DNA of 64,000 nucleotides from Chloranthus sessilifolius. Taxonomy: Eukaryota; Streptophyta; Magnoliopsida; Chloranthales; Chloranthaceae. Below are positions 11,985 through 23,309 of this stretch, in pieces. Numbering within the stretch: the stretch's first letter is position 1; the number at the start of each line of letters is the position of its first letter. A program made the position numbers and the translations under genes. Under the pieces are notes generated by a model. That model saw nothing but the letters and a program-made list of their open reading frames with translations, was not told the DNA's origin and did no database searches. Where the stretch lies: assembly GCA_021018995.1 (NCBI GenBank), contig CM037585.1, positions 120,736,331 to 120,800,330 on the forward strand. The letters are read 5' to 3'.

Positions 11985-14807
11985 AGACCACGCCTGCGAT
12001 AGCCTCTCGAGTAATGATTGTGACTCTTTCTCACAAGCACGCTGCAAACATCACACCAAGAGGCCTGTTTGAGTAGAAGTAAGAGAGGTAAACCAAGAAG
12101 TCAGAGCCGATCAACAAAGCACTTTCAATCTCCACATCTCGAAGACCGGTGATATTGTGATAGTACTCGATGGGCTTGATTCATGGCCTACTCGTAGTTC
12201 TGCATGAAAAGAGATACCAGCTACAGGGGCCATAAGCGTAAAAACTGGCATTTCTCATAAACGAAAATGTACAGGAAAGAAAACTCACCCCTGAGACCAA
12301 TTCAAGTGGGGGGACCCAGACTGCTTTAGCAGATAGACAGGCCCACTCAGCGACATCAGCACATAAACTCGAAAGAAAGGCATCATCAAGGAGTCTCAAG
12401 GTCCCCTGAACCTCAGTAGTCGAGCTACCAGAAGCACTCGTGCCAGAGGGGTCAGAAGGACCAGCACCCATAGCTTCAGCAAGACCTGCCTCCGCCTCAT
12501 CACCGTCTTCAGAATCATCTCCCCCACTAAACTGTGAAAAGAAGCAAGGTTTCAGTCAGTAGAGACAAAATTACATTAGAACCATTGAAAACTTACCTCA
12601 AGAGAAAGGAGAACTACCTGAGATTGCAGACTATCAAAGGCTAAAAAGTTGGTGTCGGGTACGAGATGCGGGACGAGGGACCGATAGGGCAAGGGCTCAT
12701 ACCACATCAGGTATCCTCCAGGTACGAGAAGATCATCGATAGGGATCCCATGATGGAGGAATCTGGCGGAGAGCTCCTCAATAGTGCCCTCAGGAGACAT
12801 AACATCCATGGGAGGAGCCTGCGGCACGGTGAATTGCTCTCGGTACTGATGTGCCACTCTCTCCCCCAGGTAATATGCCCTGGCCCAGGCTTCGTAAAAT
12901 AAAATGACATGGCGGTCAGCAAAAAAGTGAGACGGACCCACCGCAACTCGATCCCAGAAGGGAGAACCAATGTATAGGTCAAAGATGACCTGCAATGAAA
13001 AAAAGAATCCTATCAGTCAATAGCCGCCATCAAACCCAGAGAAAGGGAGAGAAGAGGAAAGTATCCATACCTGCTCTAGGATCAGCAAGTCAAATTGGGA
13101 CCTCAGGCCCAACTCTAAATGCTTCATTTCGACATCCCTGCGGCAACTCTTGTGCCAGTTACTAATGAGCGGATATGTGTAAATATCGGAGAAGAGGAGA
13201 GGGCGACCAAGTTGGAAGTGCAGGTACCCCCAAATTTGAAGAGAACAACAAACATGAAAGATGTGTCAGAGGCAGGATAAATGACTAGCAAAAAAAAAAA
13301 GAAACAAGGGAAGTGAGTCAGGGGTTACCTCAACACAGGCCAAAAATCGACAACTGAACCGAGGTCCCCAACTGAGGCTCGAGCCAAGCCAGACATCAGC
13401 ACGGCATATCCGTTCCCACCCTAGTCATAGTGGTGTACATTGTCCCAATTTCCCATGATACTAAGCAAGGACAATGAAACCCGGCCTCCGCTGGTACTGG
13501 CAAAAAGAGTTTTGCCCAGGAAGAAGGAGAGCGAGATGCGAGCCAACATTAAGGCACGCCCAGGCTCAATAGGGATATCCGCATCCGGCTGGCCCAGATC
13601 CACCAATTCATTCATATTATACAAATCGGTCAGCCAGGATAACTTAACCTCAGTGTCATGCATATTCTGGGAAAAGGGGAAATCCCTAAGCAATTCAGCC
13701 ACCTCATCCCGACTTGGTATGCGAAGGCTAGTCACCGGTGTGCCTCCTATCCTAATCCCCATAATCATCGACCAATTAATCGGGGTGATGGTCATCTTGG
13801 CTATCGGCATGTGAAAAGTCATGGTCTCAGGCCGAAAGCGCTCAAGTAGGGCCTTCAGATAGGCCGAGTCACCCCTCATGGCAGGGCACGAAAGGAAATC
13901 CCTGAAACCAATCTGAGCAAGGAAAAACTTCACAACCGAAGGAAGGTAGAGGTAAAGGCGCTGGAGGTCGAACCAATCCCCATAGAATGTAATCGATGGC
14001 AAGGCCTGTATCAAGATAAATAATTATCAGTTCCTGAAGATAAAGCAAGCTCACATAAAGAAAAGACAAGCCGACAAAATAAACTTGTTTCTTACCTTGC
14101 CAACAATCCCAAAGTTTGAAATATGGGCATACTACTGATTAAGTAGACCAGTACGGGCCGCCTCACCTTGCATCTCCTACCAAAGACGGGAAGAGCGCTG
14201 CACTGCAAAAAATTGCTCCCCCCGGGGACCATAGACCACCTCGGGCCCCTCCTCTTGCCCTTACTCCTCCTCGCTCGACGTTCTAAGGGAGACACAAGCA
14301 ACAATATCGAGACATGTCAGTAGCAGGAAACCAATAGCTACGAGCCAAAAGAAGGTAAGTATGCCCCCTTTCATTTTCCATCAATCATATTTATCGTCAT
14401 GTTTAAATGAATGCATCATAAAAAAAGAGAGGGGTTTTCAAGAAAAGAAGAAAAAGTTTCAAAAAATATATGTATATATACATACATAAACAAAAAGAGA
14501 GAAAAATGAGAGAAAAAAAATGAAAAAAGTTTCAAAAATGTATATCATAATATGTATATCCATACATAAACAAAAAATAGTTTCAAGAAAAGAAGAAGAT
14601 TTCTTTTTGTATCTACATACATTAAAGGAAAAAGATAGGTCATCATTCAAAATCACCACAAATCCACATAAAATGAAATCAAACGGGTCATAAATAATCA
14701 CACTTGCAAAAAATCATTCATTCATCATATAAAAATGCAAGAATCCTAACCACATTACAAATAATTCAAGAAGAATCAAAAGAAATAAGGTTAAAACAAT
14801 GAATACC
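11985..14807 (-). pseudogene. Plant mobile domain (PMD) gene with introns, antisense in the Tat element
   Basis: The PMD core is in the long exon (14005-13329): ALLERFRPETMTFHMP, KMTITPINWSMIMGIRIGG, then VDLGQPD. Further exons carry LQIWGYLHFQLGRPLLF, WDRVAVGPSHFFADRHV and a Ser/Gly-rich tail. GT-AG introns with good consensus are visible at 14283-14806 (in the 5' UTR), 14006-14095, 12990-13070, 12532-12596 and 12200-12288. A possible further one at 13285-13328 is only 44 bp and doubtful. Breaks: TAG after HHYD where a Trp is expected (13421), stops in exon 2 (RLW-stop-EMQGEA and LNQ-stop-YAH), and a frameshift in the last exon near 12140. Cellular PMD proteins (MAIN, MAIL1) act in transposon silencing and genome stability in Arabidopsis; PMD copies within transposons are known. 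Upstream lies palindrome triad 2. Confidence 0.75.
14283..14806 (-). other. 5' UTR intron of the PMD gene
   Basis: Donor GAAG/GTATTC at 14806 and acceptor CCCTTAG/AACGTC at 14283. The interior is AT-rich, with several TATATACATACATAAAC-like repeats between 14460 and 14640, and holds no other gene. Confidence 0.55.
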
Positions 14808-15012
14808 TTCAAGAAATGGTTCTTTGATCCGGCGCAGAACGTATGTTTGACCGGCAAGAGTGGACGCCGGCAATGAAACGAGGTTCAAGTCGATTCAAGG
14901 GAACCCTAGGAGGAGGTTGAATTTTGGTTTAGAGAAGGGGGGAGGAAAAGATTTTGAAAAAATGACTTTTTGGCTTGGGCTCGACTGGTTTAAAACCACC
15001 CCTGTTATGGCT

Positions 15013-15129
15013 TGGCGTGTATAATATACACGCCAGTCCTCTTTTGGTTAGATTTGGCTTGGCGTGCATAATATACACGCCGGGATATTTCTGGCCCAAT
15101 TTGTCTTGGAGCATATAGTATACACGCCA
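15013..15129. repeat. Palindrome triad 2, upstream of the PMD gene
   Basis: Three 23-bp palindromes start at 15013, 15060 and 15107, again exactly 47 bp apart. The second and third have substitutions in one arm. Spacer text (cctcttttggttagatttggc, then cccaattt) matches triad 1, so the two are copies of one module. On the minus strand a TTTTAAA word (14990) and the PMD 5' UTR follow. Confidence 0.9.
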
Positions 15130-15139
15130 AGACTGATCC

Positions 15140-15976
15140 TCCTTTCCCCCGAAAAGGTGCGCACACTCCCAGGAAGCACGTCAACTTCCATTTGATCTGC
15201 TTGGAGGGCTATGCTAAAATAAATGGTTCGGGATCAATGAGCATGGTCAAACATCCTGAACAAACATACATAAAATAACAAAAAATCGACATAAAATAAC
15301 AAGAAAATTCCACATAAAATAACAAAAAAATCACATAAAATAACAAATATATATATATAGACATAAAATAAAAGAAAACATAAAAATATATACATGTGAC
15401 TTTTGAAAAGCAGCACGTACTCTCAAAAAGTGTTGCGACAATAATTCACTCCACTTGGGTAGTCGTGCTAAATTAACTTCGAGATCATTGGGTTCGCCCA
15501 AAGACCTCGAACCCTGCTTCACGCAGGGGCACCAATGGCCGATCAAATGAGGCAATCAATGCCTCATATGATTGGACACAAGCTATGGACCTTCGCGCAT
15601 TTGTCTCGCGCCTATCTTCAAGTATGGGTCGATCACCCTCTCACTCACGGAGCTATTTTATTCAAAATGAAACTTGAGCATCAAACATCATCAATGATCT
15701 CGAGACGCGGATGTTTTTTCTAGCATATTGGGCTTTCGTAACTCGTACCATCTCGATTATACCCAGTAATGTCGCTAAGCGCTTTGGGACCGATAGCCTT
15801 GAGGAACAGACATTTTTCCTGACATACAGGGCTTTCGTTTACTCACCATGTTACCCACCTAATGTTTGAGGTTCGTTCTGAATACAATGGACCTGTCAAT
15901 GTTGCCTTGGGCCTCTTCGGATATCTCTTGTCTTTGGCATTTGATCATTATTGATCGGATACCAAACAGGGGCATC
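15140..15976 (+). other. Tat internal sequence before the 3' LTR
   Basis: Non-coding. 15265-15378 holds about five short tandem units (acataaaataacaa). The end carries the polypurine tract AAACAGGGGCAT directly before the LTR. Confidence 0.6.
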
Positions 15977-16378
15977 TGTAAACACCCAAATTTGACCTAA
16001 GGCCCGATCAAAACATACTTTGAGAGAGGCACACCCCTGAGCTTCCGATAGCATCTCCCATACCCTTAGGAATCTTTCTAAACCCCTAGGAAGTTGCCTA
16101 AAGACCCTTAGGAATTACCCCCGACCTCTTCGAACCCATAGTTAACCCTCCCGGGCAATGGTTACAGAGGGATATATCAGAGCTGGTAGGGACCTCTACT
16201 AAGACTGAATCTTAAACCATTGAAAATTAGAGGTTCCCAGCTTTCCAATAAGCCAAGAATCACCTCAATCTGAGTTGTATGTCAAATGTTATGACGATCC
16301 GAAGTTTCGGGCCCCAAAACTTCATTTTGGGTGAACCACTCAACAAGTTCTCAACCTCTCGAGAGGATGGGCTTTGCT

Positions 16379-16575
16379 TGGCGCGTATAATACATGCGCC
16401 AAGCCATTTTCTAGAAGAAAATTGCCTGGCATGTATATTATACCCACCAGGCCATTTTTTCCCCAGAAATGGCTTGGCGTGTATATTATACACGCCAAAC
16501 ATGGCTGGGTCCCCCAGTGGGCTCTGAACTTCTCTGTTACTGTACATATGCTTGGCGTGGAAAATACATGTGTCA
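16379..16575. repeat. Palindrome quartet in the Tat LTR
   Basis: Four diverged copies of the same 23-bp palindrome start at 16379, 16427, 16475 and 16553 (spacing 48, 48 and 78). The third is perfect with a central T. It is the same motif as the triads upstream of the two antisense genes. Confidence 0.85.
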
Positions 16576-16856
16576 GGCTTAGTTACAATAACTGTTGGTT
16601 TTTGCTCAAAATTCACTTTTGGGGTTTGACTTGTTGACCATCCCAATGTTTAGGGTGGGTTTCATTAGGACTGTTGCACCCTCATTTACCCTATTTGCAA
16701 CCCTCTAGTCATTTGAAACCCCACCCTATCATCTACCATTGAAGACCATTGCCCACTTTTCCAAGCCTTTAGGATCCTAGGGAACCTTAGATTAGAAGAT
16801 TACCTAATTGCTAACCCTAATTAGCCCTTAAGTACTCTCCTAATCTCCCTTTTTCC

Positions 16857-16864
16857 TATAAATA
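16857..16864 (+). promoter_or_regulatory. TATA box of the Tat LTR
   Basis: TATAAATA followed by GAGAGGCACCC, about 280 bp downstream of the palindrome quartet. Confidence 0.65.
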
Positions 16865-17586
16865 GAGAGGCACCCATCCCTTTACAAAGGCCTGAAAATT
16901 TTCCAAGAGAGAGAAAGAGATTAAGAGATCCCTTATTACCCTTTGGTGCACCAAATCCCATATAAATTCCAGAATTCAAAATCCTCCTATAGATCCCATC
17001 TTCCATAATAAACCTTGGAGCGTAGGTGAGATCTATCCCCTAGTCTTCTTCCTCTACCCTTAGCTATCAAGCCCTAGAAGGTAGAACCCATCTTCCAACC
17101 CCTCAAGCTATCGGAAGCTCGTCAAGTGCACCCATGCGAAGGTCCACAACAGTGCTATAAGGGCCTGAGAACTCTGGCTCTCCCCTCTACTCCTCTACCT
17201 TCTTTGCTTTTCCTTTATTCAAGGATTCAAGTTGTTACGCCGCCAAATTTTTGGTGTATGCGGAGAGCTTGATAGGATCATAGTGCCTTTGGATAAGAGG
17301 AAGTGCTCTTTTCATTTTATTTTTCCTTTTATTTTGTCCATAATTAGAGACCGCTTCCGAGAGAGTTGATCGGGTGCCTAACACCTTCTCGATCGATAAC
17401 TGAAGCCCCTACCCAAAGAGCCTTTGGCGTTAGACCAGTGAATCAGAGTCATATTTTTGGCACTTCGGTGCTTATAATATTGATTTGAGATTTCTCGAGA
17501 CACCAAAAGCTCTGGGTGGCAACTCTAGTTTTTTTATTAAACAAGCGCATTGTCGCGACAGACTCGCGAGAGCGGATGGTTGCACA

Positions 17587-17890
17587 ATACCATGAGGATA
17601 TTTGGAACTCAACTTTCAGTCTCAACACATCTTTCCATCTCAGTTAACTTTGATTAACCTTTGTACCTTCTCAACATATTTAATTTTGATTGGTGTTCAC
17701 ATCGTGAATTTTCGAGGACGAAATTTCCTTTAAGGGGAGGAGGATGTAATGACCCCAAATTTTCATCAATGCTGTATCATTTACTCTTGATAGGAGCATG
17801 GTTACTCTCGTTCGCGACTTCTAAGCTTCAATACCCTTCGCATAAGATACACCAATTTTCGAGGATGAAAATTTTGTAAGGTGGGAAGGA
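17587..17890 (+). mobile_element. Chromovirus 3' end with two successive polypurine tract/LTR heads
   Basis: The end of a chromovirus internal region (ttttcgaggacgaaatttcc, then AAGGGGAGGAGGA) leads into an LTR head TGTAATGACCCC at 17745. After 146 bp the same pattern returns: ttttcgaggatgaaaa, GGTGGGAAGGA, then TGTAACAACCC at 17891. Confidence 0.7.
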
Positions 17891-19257
17891 TGTAACAACC
17901 CTGATTTTTCTAGCATGGAATCGTTGACTTTCGACAATGATATGACTTGCTTTGACCGATTTGACCTTGGTCCTACTTTTCAGGTCTGTGATGTGGCCTT
18001 TGACCCATTTATCTCTACTGGGTAAGTACACCCAACCACAAATATGGGACCAATTCCTGACGCAAACTGATCTTTGAAACTCAAACCCTTATACGCTGTG
18101 TGTGTATTGCACACAACTCGAGCCCCTCAGATCAGACCAAGTTCGATTTCCTCTTTCAAGCACCATAGTATAACATTGGCGTAGTTAATTAATTTTAAAT
18201 AGATTAGAACAAGATGAGTGGCGTACACGTGATCATGGGCGATCATGTACTCCCTAGGCACAAACCTGACCCAGGTCCCAATATTTTCGAACACTTGTGC
18301 GTCGATTAGTTTTGGCATGCGTCGTGCTCCGTGCATAGTCCAATTGGGTAGTCAAGACCCCATTCGTTAGGGGCCTTAGGAGGCCCGAATCAAGACCCAT
18401 TAATGAAAGCCTCGAGACAGACTCGTTAGTTAGCAGCCCAAGAATCAGAACCTAGTATTTAATTAGGCCCATAGATTAAGACCCAATAGTTGGGGCCTTA
18501 AGGTAGAGCCCATACATCGACTTGTGGTGTACCAGCTCCACACCTAACCAACTACACTTAATATAAAAGCAAAACCCCATAGCCTTAGCCTCATTTGCTA
18601 ATTTGTTTGAGAGGAGAAAAGAGTCGAGAGAGGAAAGTCGAGAGAAAGCCTTCATCTTCTTCTCATTTCTTTCCTTTTGGTGAGATCATAACCATTGATC
18701 TCCGCTCAAATTCCTTCCTTCACCTCATGAAATCATTGCTTCACCTTGTACCATAAAGAGACTCCGAGCTTCGGCACCGCTAGGCTCGAATGGAGGAAAT
18801 CTAGCCATTGATCTCCTCAAATTTCTCTTCTCAAGGATTTGATTTGGTCTGTAACCTCAAAGAAGTGATCGATCAGCGGTTGAATGGCAAGTTTAGCATT
18901 GATTCCTTTGATTCCGGCCATCACAATCCTTGCAAGCACACTTAACGAAGGTAGTCTTTGAAATCTACCGCATACATGCATGAATTTTAGAATGATTCAT
19001 GGGAAATAGATGTGATTAGTGTGTGTGTTTGGATTTCATTCAAGGGTTTGGAAGGAAATTGATGCATGCAACGAACGACGAGTTAGGCATCAATCTTTCT
19101 TTGTATCGATCATCATAGATCTTGCATGCTTGAATTAGGAGGTAAGAATTTTGATTTGTGATGAGAAATGCATTTTTAGACTTAGTTAGGATCACTAGAT
19201 GTGATTTTGGGCATTTTGGTTCGAGGAGGAAGAAACCCACATGAAACGGGTCATAGT

Positions 19258-19420
19258 AAACTCACCGCGACGACCCTAAAACTCACTGCGGCGAGACCTT
19301 ACCTAAAGCACTCACCGTGGTGAGTGCTACATGGAAAAACAGGTAAAAAAGGGCACTATTTTTTCTTGCTGTGGTGAACTATTGATGCCTGAAGGCCTCG
19401 CCGCGACGAGCTACTGTTTC
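19258..19420. repeat. Palindrome cluster, CTCACCGCGGTGAG type
   Basis: About five variants (ctcaccgcgacga, ctcactgcggcgag, actcaccgtggtgagt, ctgtggtgaa, ctcgccgcgacgag). The cluster begins about 310 bp downstream of the GT donor at 18951. Confidence 0.6.
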
Positions 19421-20224
19421 AGTGTGCCAGCATTTGCTTGGTATTTTGGTCGTAACGTTTGACCACAAACTCCAATTGGCGTGATTCTTGATGCGTTGGA
19501 AATGGGACAACGATTCCTATGACTTTTATGAATTAACAAATTTATGAATCTAATTTTTTAAAGGTCAAAACTAACTAGCAAGTAGGGATAAGTTTGACAC
19601 GATCCAAAGTCAATGCGAACTTGTCCTTTTCGCCCTAGTTTTGAGAAAAATTTAGGAACTTTTCCATGTGTGATATTTAATCATTAAAATATAAATATAC
19701 GAATGCTTCATGATGTAGGTTAAGGTGTGGGAATGTTCGTGAGGATTTTTACACTGTTTTGCATGACTTTTCATGATTTCACAACCGAGGTAATGAAACT
19801 TTATTAAGCAATGGCATTTTTTACTTAAATTCATGGATTTACATGATGTAATTAATTTAAATGTTTGAAATAATTTTGATTGTTAAGAATTTGACTGTGT
19901 CTAAATGTTGACAAATAAATATATGTTTGACTTTTGAAATTTTGAATCAAACTCATGTTTTAGAAATAAAATCAGCCTTTGAAATTGTTAACACTAAAAG
20001 TCTTGAACCTCGAATATGAACCTTGCGTGTTTTATCAAATTTTGAGTTTTGAACATGATAATTAGAACTGATGTAGAAAATTGATTTTGAAGTATGAATT
20101 CGTTTTTAAAACCTGTGAATTATCGAATTCTCGAAATTTGATTGTATCAAACTACGAATCTTGAACATGACCTCTGAATCTGAATGTGACATTTGAACAT
20201 GAATTTGAACTTCGAAAATAAGCA

Positions 20225-20640
20225 CTTGTGAATTAAACCGGCATGATAGTCATACCCATGAATCGAACCGGCACATCGGTTAAACTCATGAATCGAACCG
20301 GCACGACTAGATATCTATGAATTGAACCGACACTGCGGGATATCCGTGAATCGAACTGGCACGGTGAGATATCTGTGAATCGAATCTATATAACATGTAC
20401 ATGGATATGAATCGAACCGGCATGGCAGGATATCCGTGAATCGGACCTGTAAAGTATGTAAATGAGTCAAATAATAAACTAGACAAATTGAAGTGGTCCG
20501 CTGTGGGCGGATTTTTCGTATACATTGTGGGCCGCTATGGGTGGATTATACCTGCATGTGTAGACCGCAATGGGCGGATTATGTGCACAACTGTGAACCA
20601 CTATGGGCGGATTAATCGTACTATTGTGGACCGCTAGGGC
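20225..20640 (+). repeat. Two adjacent minisatellites in the chromovirus LTR
   Basis: 20225-20440: about six units built on GAATCGAACCGGCA with GATATCCGTG, 35-45 bp each. 20490-20640: four to five units built on GACCGCTATGGGCGGATTAT, 40-50 bp each. The other chromovirus LTRs have short GGCGGTATATCCG remnants at the matching place. Confidence 0.65.
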
Positions 20641-21519
20641 AGATGACATGCACACGAATTGAACTCGAATTTTGAAAGTGACTCCGAATCAACTCTGAAT
20701 CTGAACTCGAACATGAACTTGAAATTGTCCTTATGTTGACATGAAATGCTTCCGCACTTTGATTTTCGTTTTTAGATAAATGGTTTCAAAATTTAGTTTA
20801 TTGTATCATATGAAATTGCCTTCGAACTAGCCGTCTTGTACTTAAGATTTGCAAAAATTTGTCTTGATATAAATTGGTCATTGAATTTTGGCTCAGTTTT
20901 CGGCACGAAATGTTTCTGAAATTAGTTTCCGTTTTCAACATGAAAGTTAGTCTTTATTTTATATGAAATTTTTTTTGAAAGCCAACTTCTGATTTGATTT
21001 GAAAATGTTTTCTTGGTTTATGGTAAGTGAATCTATAAATGTATCTGATAGAATGTAATTGATCTTGAGTTCTTCTACTAAGCTTGGATTGTAGCTCACC
21101 CTCGACTATATGTCACAAGTTGCAGGTCTCGATTTGGATCCGAAGCTTGAGTCGTATCTTCTACCTTAGTCTGGGAGAGTTGACTCAACTTAGTCTTGGA
21201 TCTTTGCGGTTGGACTTGGTAGGTCTGATCTTTTGTATAATGGTAGAATTAGAATTCGATGTATATTCTTGTTCATCACTGTTTAGGCGATGATCGGTCA
21301 TCACTAGTAGTTTTAATTTTGTTAGATCATGTTTCGTATAAGAATAGAATTCCCCTATTCTGCCATACGCATTAATTATTTTAATTTTCACAAGTTGTGG
21401 TTGTACCATGCCCACTGTATTTCTGATCGTGATCTGCGACCTGATGGTCCGGCTTTTCCCAGTGTGTAAAATATATATATATATATATATATAGTGTTGG
21501 GAAAATCCGGGCTGCCACA

Positions 21520-22464
21520 ATAATTCTTACATTATTAATTAATTTTTTAAATTTAAGACGGTCGATGATAAACCTATTCTTACCCAAGTGCATGATTTTC
21601 AAGTTTTTATTAACTATATGATTCCTAATGCTTCTTAATTCGATGAAGATTTTTTGGTTAGTGCAGTAATCGCCAAGTTGCCTCTATCATGGAAGGATTA
21701 TCGAAAAATTCTTAAGCGTAATAATGAGAAGATTTTTATGAAAGATCTTCCTCTTCATTTAAGTATTGAGGAAGAATCCCGAGTTAGGAACAAAACTGAA
21801 GATGACATTGATATGACTTTAAAGGTACACTTGGTTGAATCTAAGGATGTTAATGGACCATCAAATAAAAAGAAGAGCGGATATTCTCACTCCAAGGAAA
21901 ATAAGAAATTCGCCAAGACCATGGTACCTAAGAATGGTGGATGCTACCACTGTGAAAAACTTGGGCATTTCAAACGGAATTGTTGCCTCTTCAAGAAATT
22001 GAAGAATCAAGTGAATGCAGTCGAAGAGAAAAATAACTTTGTAGGCATTCTCTCAGAAGTCAATATGATTGATGACATTAATGAATGGTGGATCGAAACG
22101 GGTGCCACAAATCATGTGTATAATAATCGTGACATGTTTGTGACGTATGAAAAAACTGACGATGAGCAAAATCTCTTCATGGGAAACTCGTCTACGGCAA
22201 AGATCATAAGACGTGGAAAAGTGAAATTAAATTTCACACTCGAAAATGTCTTGATGTTTATTGATGTGCTCCATGTACCTGAAATTTGCAAGAATCTTGT
22301 ATCGGGTGGTTTACTAATCGAGCATGATTTCAAACTTGTATTTGAATTGGATAAGTTTATCTTATCCAAAAATGATGAATTTATTGGAAAATGATATGTC
22401 AAGGGAGGCATGTTCAAATTGAATGTAACTTATCAAATCAATGAAATCCATCCTTCTTCCTAGG
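21520..22464 (+). pseudogene. Ty1/copia gag and protease, interrupted
   Basis: The frame open from 21654 to 22394 continues a gag whose N-terminal part is cut off at 21520 by the chromovirus LTR. Visible are VIAKLPLSWKDY, a CCHC zinc knuckle (CYHCEKLGHFKRNC, about residues 97-110) and the protease start WWIETGATNHV, then LHVPEICKNLVSG. The protease active site reads ETGA; copia proteases have D[ST]GA, so the catalytic Asp is Glu here. The polyprotein stops at 22394 (TGA) and is cut at 22464 by a solo LTR. Integrase resumes at 24874. Confidence 0.85.
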
Positions 22465-22754
22465 TGTAGACAACCTAATTTTGCCCTTTCGGAGTATGTA
22501 AACCTATTCGATCAACCTTTGACCTTGCCTATGACTTTGAAAAGGGACTTACCTTCTCTGAAAGCCTTAAGACCTTAACACATGAACCATATACTAAAAC
22601 AATAGTATATGGCTAAATATAGGCTGAAACAATAACTCTGTGGCTCAAACCCCACAACCCTAATATGGGGACTATACACTGAAATAATAGTATATGGTTG
22701 AAGCACAGGCTAAAATAATGGCCTCATGATTCGGACCTAACTTAACCCACAGAA

Positions 22755-23190
22755 AGCCTCGAATTGCGTGCCCTTCCCAGCACGCGCAATTCGATTGCAC
22801 GCTACACAGTTGGCGCGCAATTGGTTCCACTTGGACCAGGACCGTCCTTCCTATGGGTCGCCTTAGGAGTGAATTACGCGCCTGACAGAGTGTGTGCAAT
22901 TAGTCCAACATGGACCGGTCTTTAACATTCTAGACGCCGCCTTAAGACCCGATTGCATGCACAAACAAGCACGCGCAATCGATTGTGCGCATTGTGCAAC
23001 GCGCGTAATTAGTGCTAATATGTTTAGAACTCGAAAACTCGGTTGAGCCAGTCAATCGATCACTCACTGAGTCGATCACCGACTCAAAGGTATTAAGTGC
23101 TTGGGATAGGCGCATAATTCGATTATGTGCACCAGACAGGGCACGTAATTGGGTTTGATCGGTTAATTGCGCATCTCCCACAGGGCACAC
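22755..23190. repeat. Palindrome cluster, GCGCGCAATT / AATTGCGCGC type
   Basis: About ten half units, often in facing pairs (for example gcacgcgcaattcgattgcacgc at 22780-22802 and cacgcgcaatcgattgtgcgc at 22971-22991). The cluster ends just upstream of the TATA-like word at 23206. Confidence 0.7.
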
Positions 23191-23309
23191 AATTACCCTA
23201 ATACCATAAATAAACCCCTTACCCCACACCAAAAACACATCAAACATTCGAGTTTTCGAGTTCCTTTCTTCTGAGTTTAGGGATTTCGAGGCCTTCTTTT
23301 CAGTGCCTA

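Larger units (their letters stand above)
15977..17586 (+). mobile_element. 3' LTR of the Tat element
   Basis: It starts TGTAAACACCCAAATTTGACC, a typical Tat LTR head, right after the polypurine tract, and ends GGTTGCACA (1610 bp). The palindrome quartet lies at 16379-16575 and a TATA box at 16857. The sequence after it belongs to a chromovirus, so it sits within or next to another element. The 5' half of this Tat element is missing from the window. Confidence 0.7.
17891..21519 (+). mobile_element. 3' LTR of a chromovirus (3.6 kb)
   Basis: It starts TGTAACAACCCTG after a polypurine tract and ends AATCCGGGCTGCCACA. Inside are a TATA box (18562-18568), a leader, a GT donor (CGAAG/GTAGTC at 18951), a CTCACCGCGGTGAG-type cluster, two minisatellites (20225-20640), the shared motif TTGGATTGTAGCTCACCC (21084) and an (AT)n run (21471-21493). 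Copia gag follows directly, so the chromovirus probably inserted into the copia element. Its 5' part and the second target duplication are not in the window. Small frames inside are not genes. Confidence 0.75.

Noticed and set aside
17518..17540. TGGCAACTCTAG as a primer-binding site placing a 5' LTR at 15977
   Set aside because: The LTR is preceded by a polypurine tract and followed by chromovirus sequence, so it is a 3' LTR; the match is partial and probably a chance match inside the LTR.
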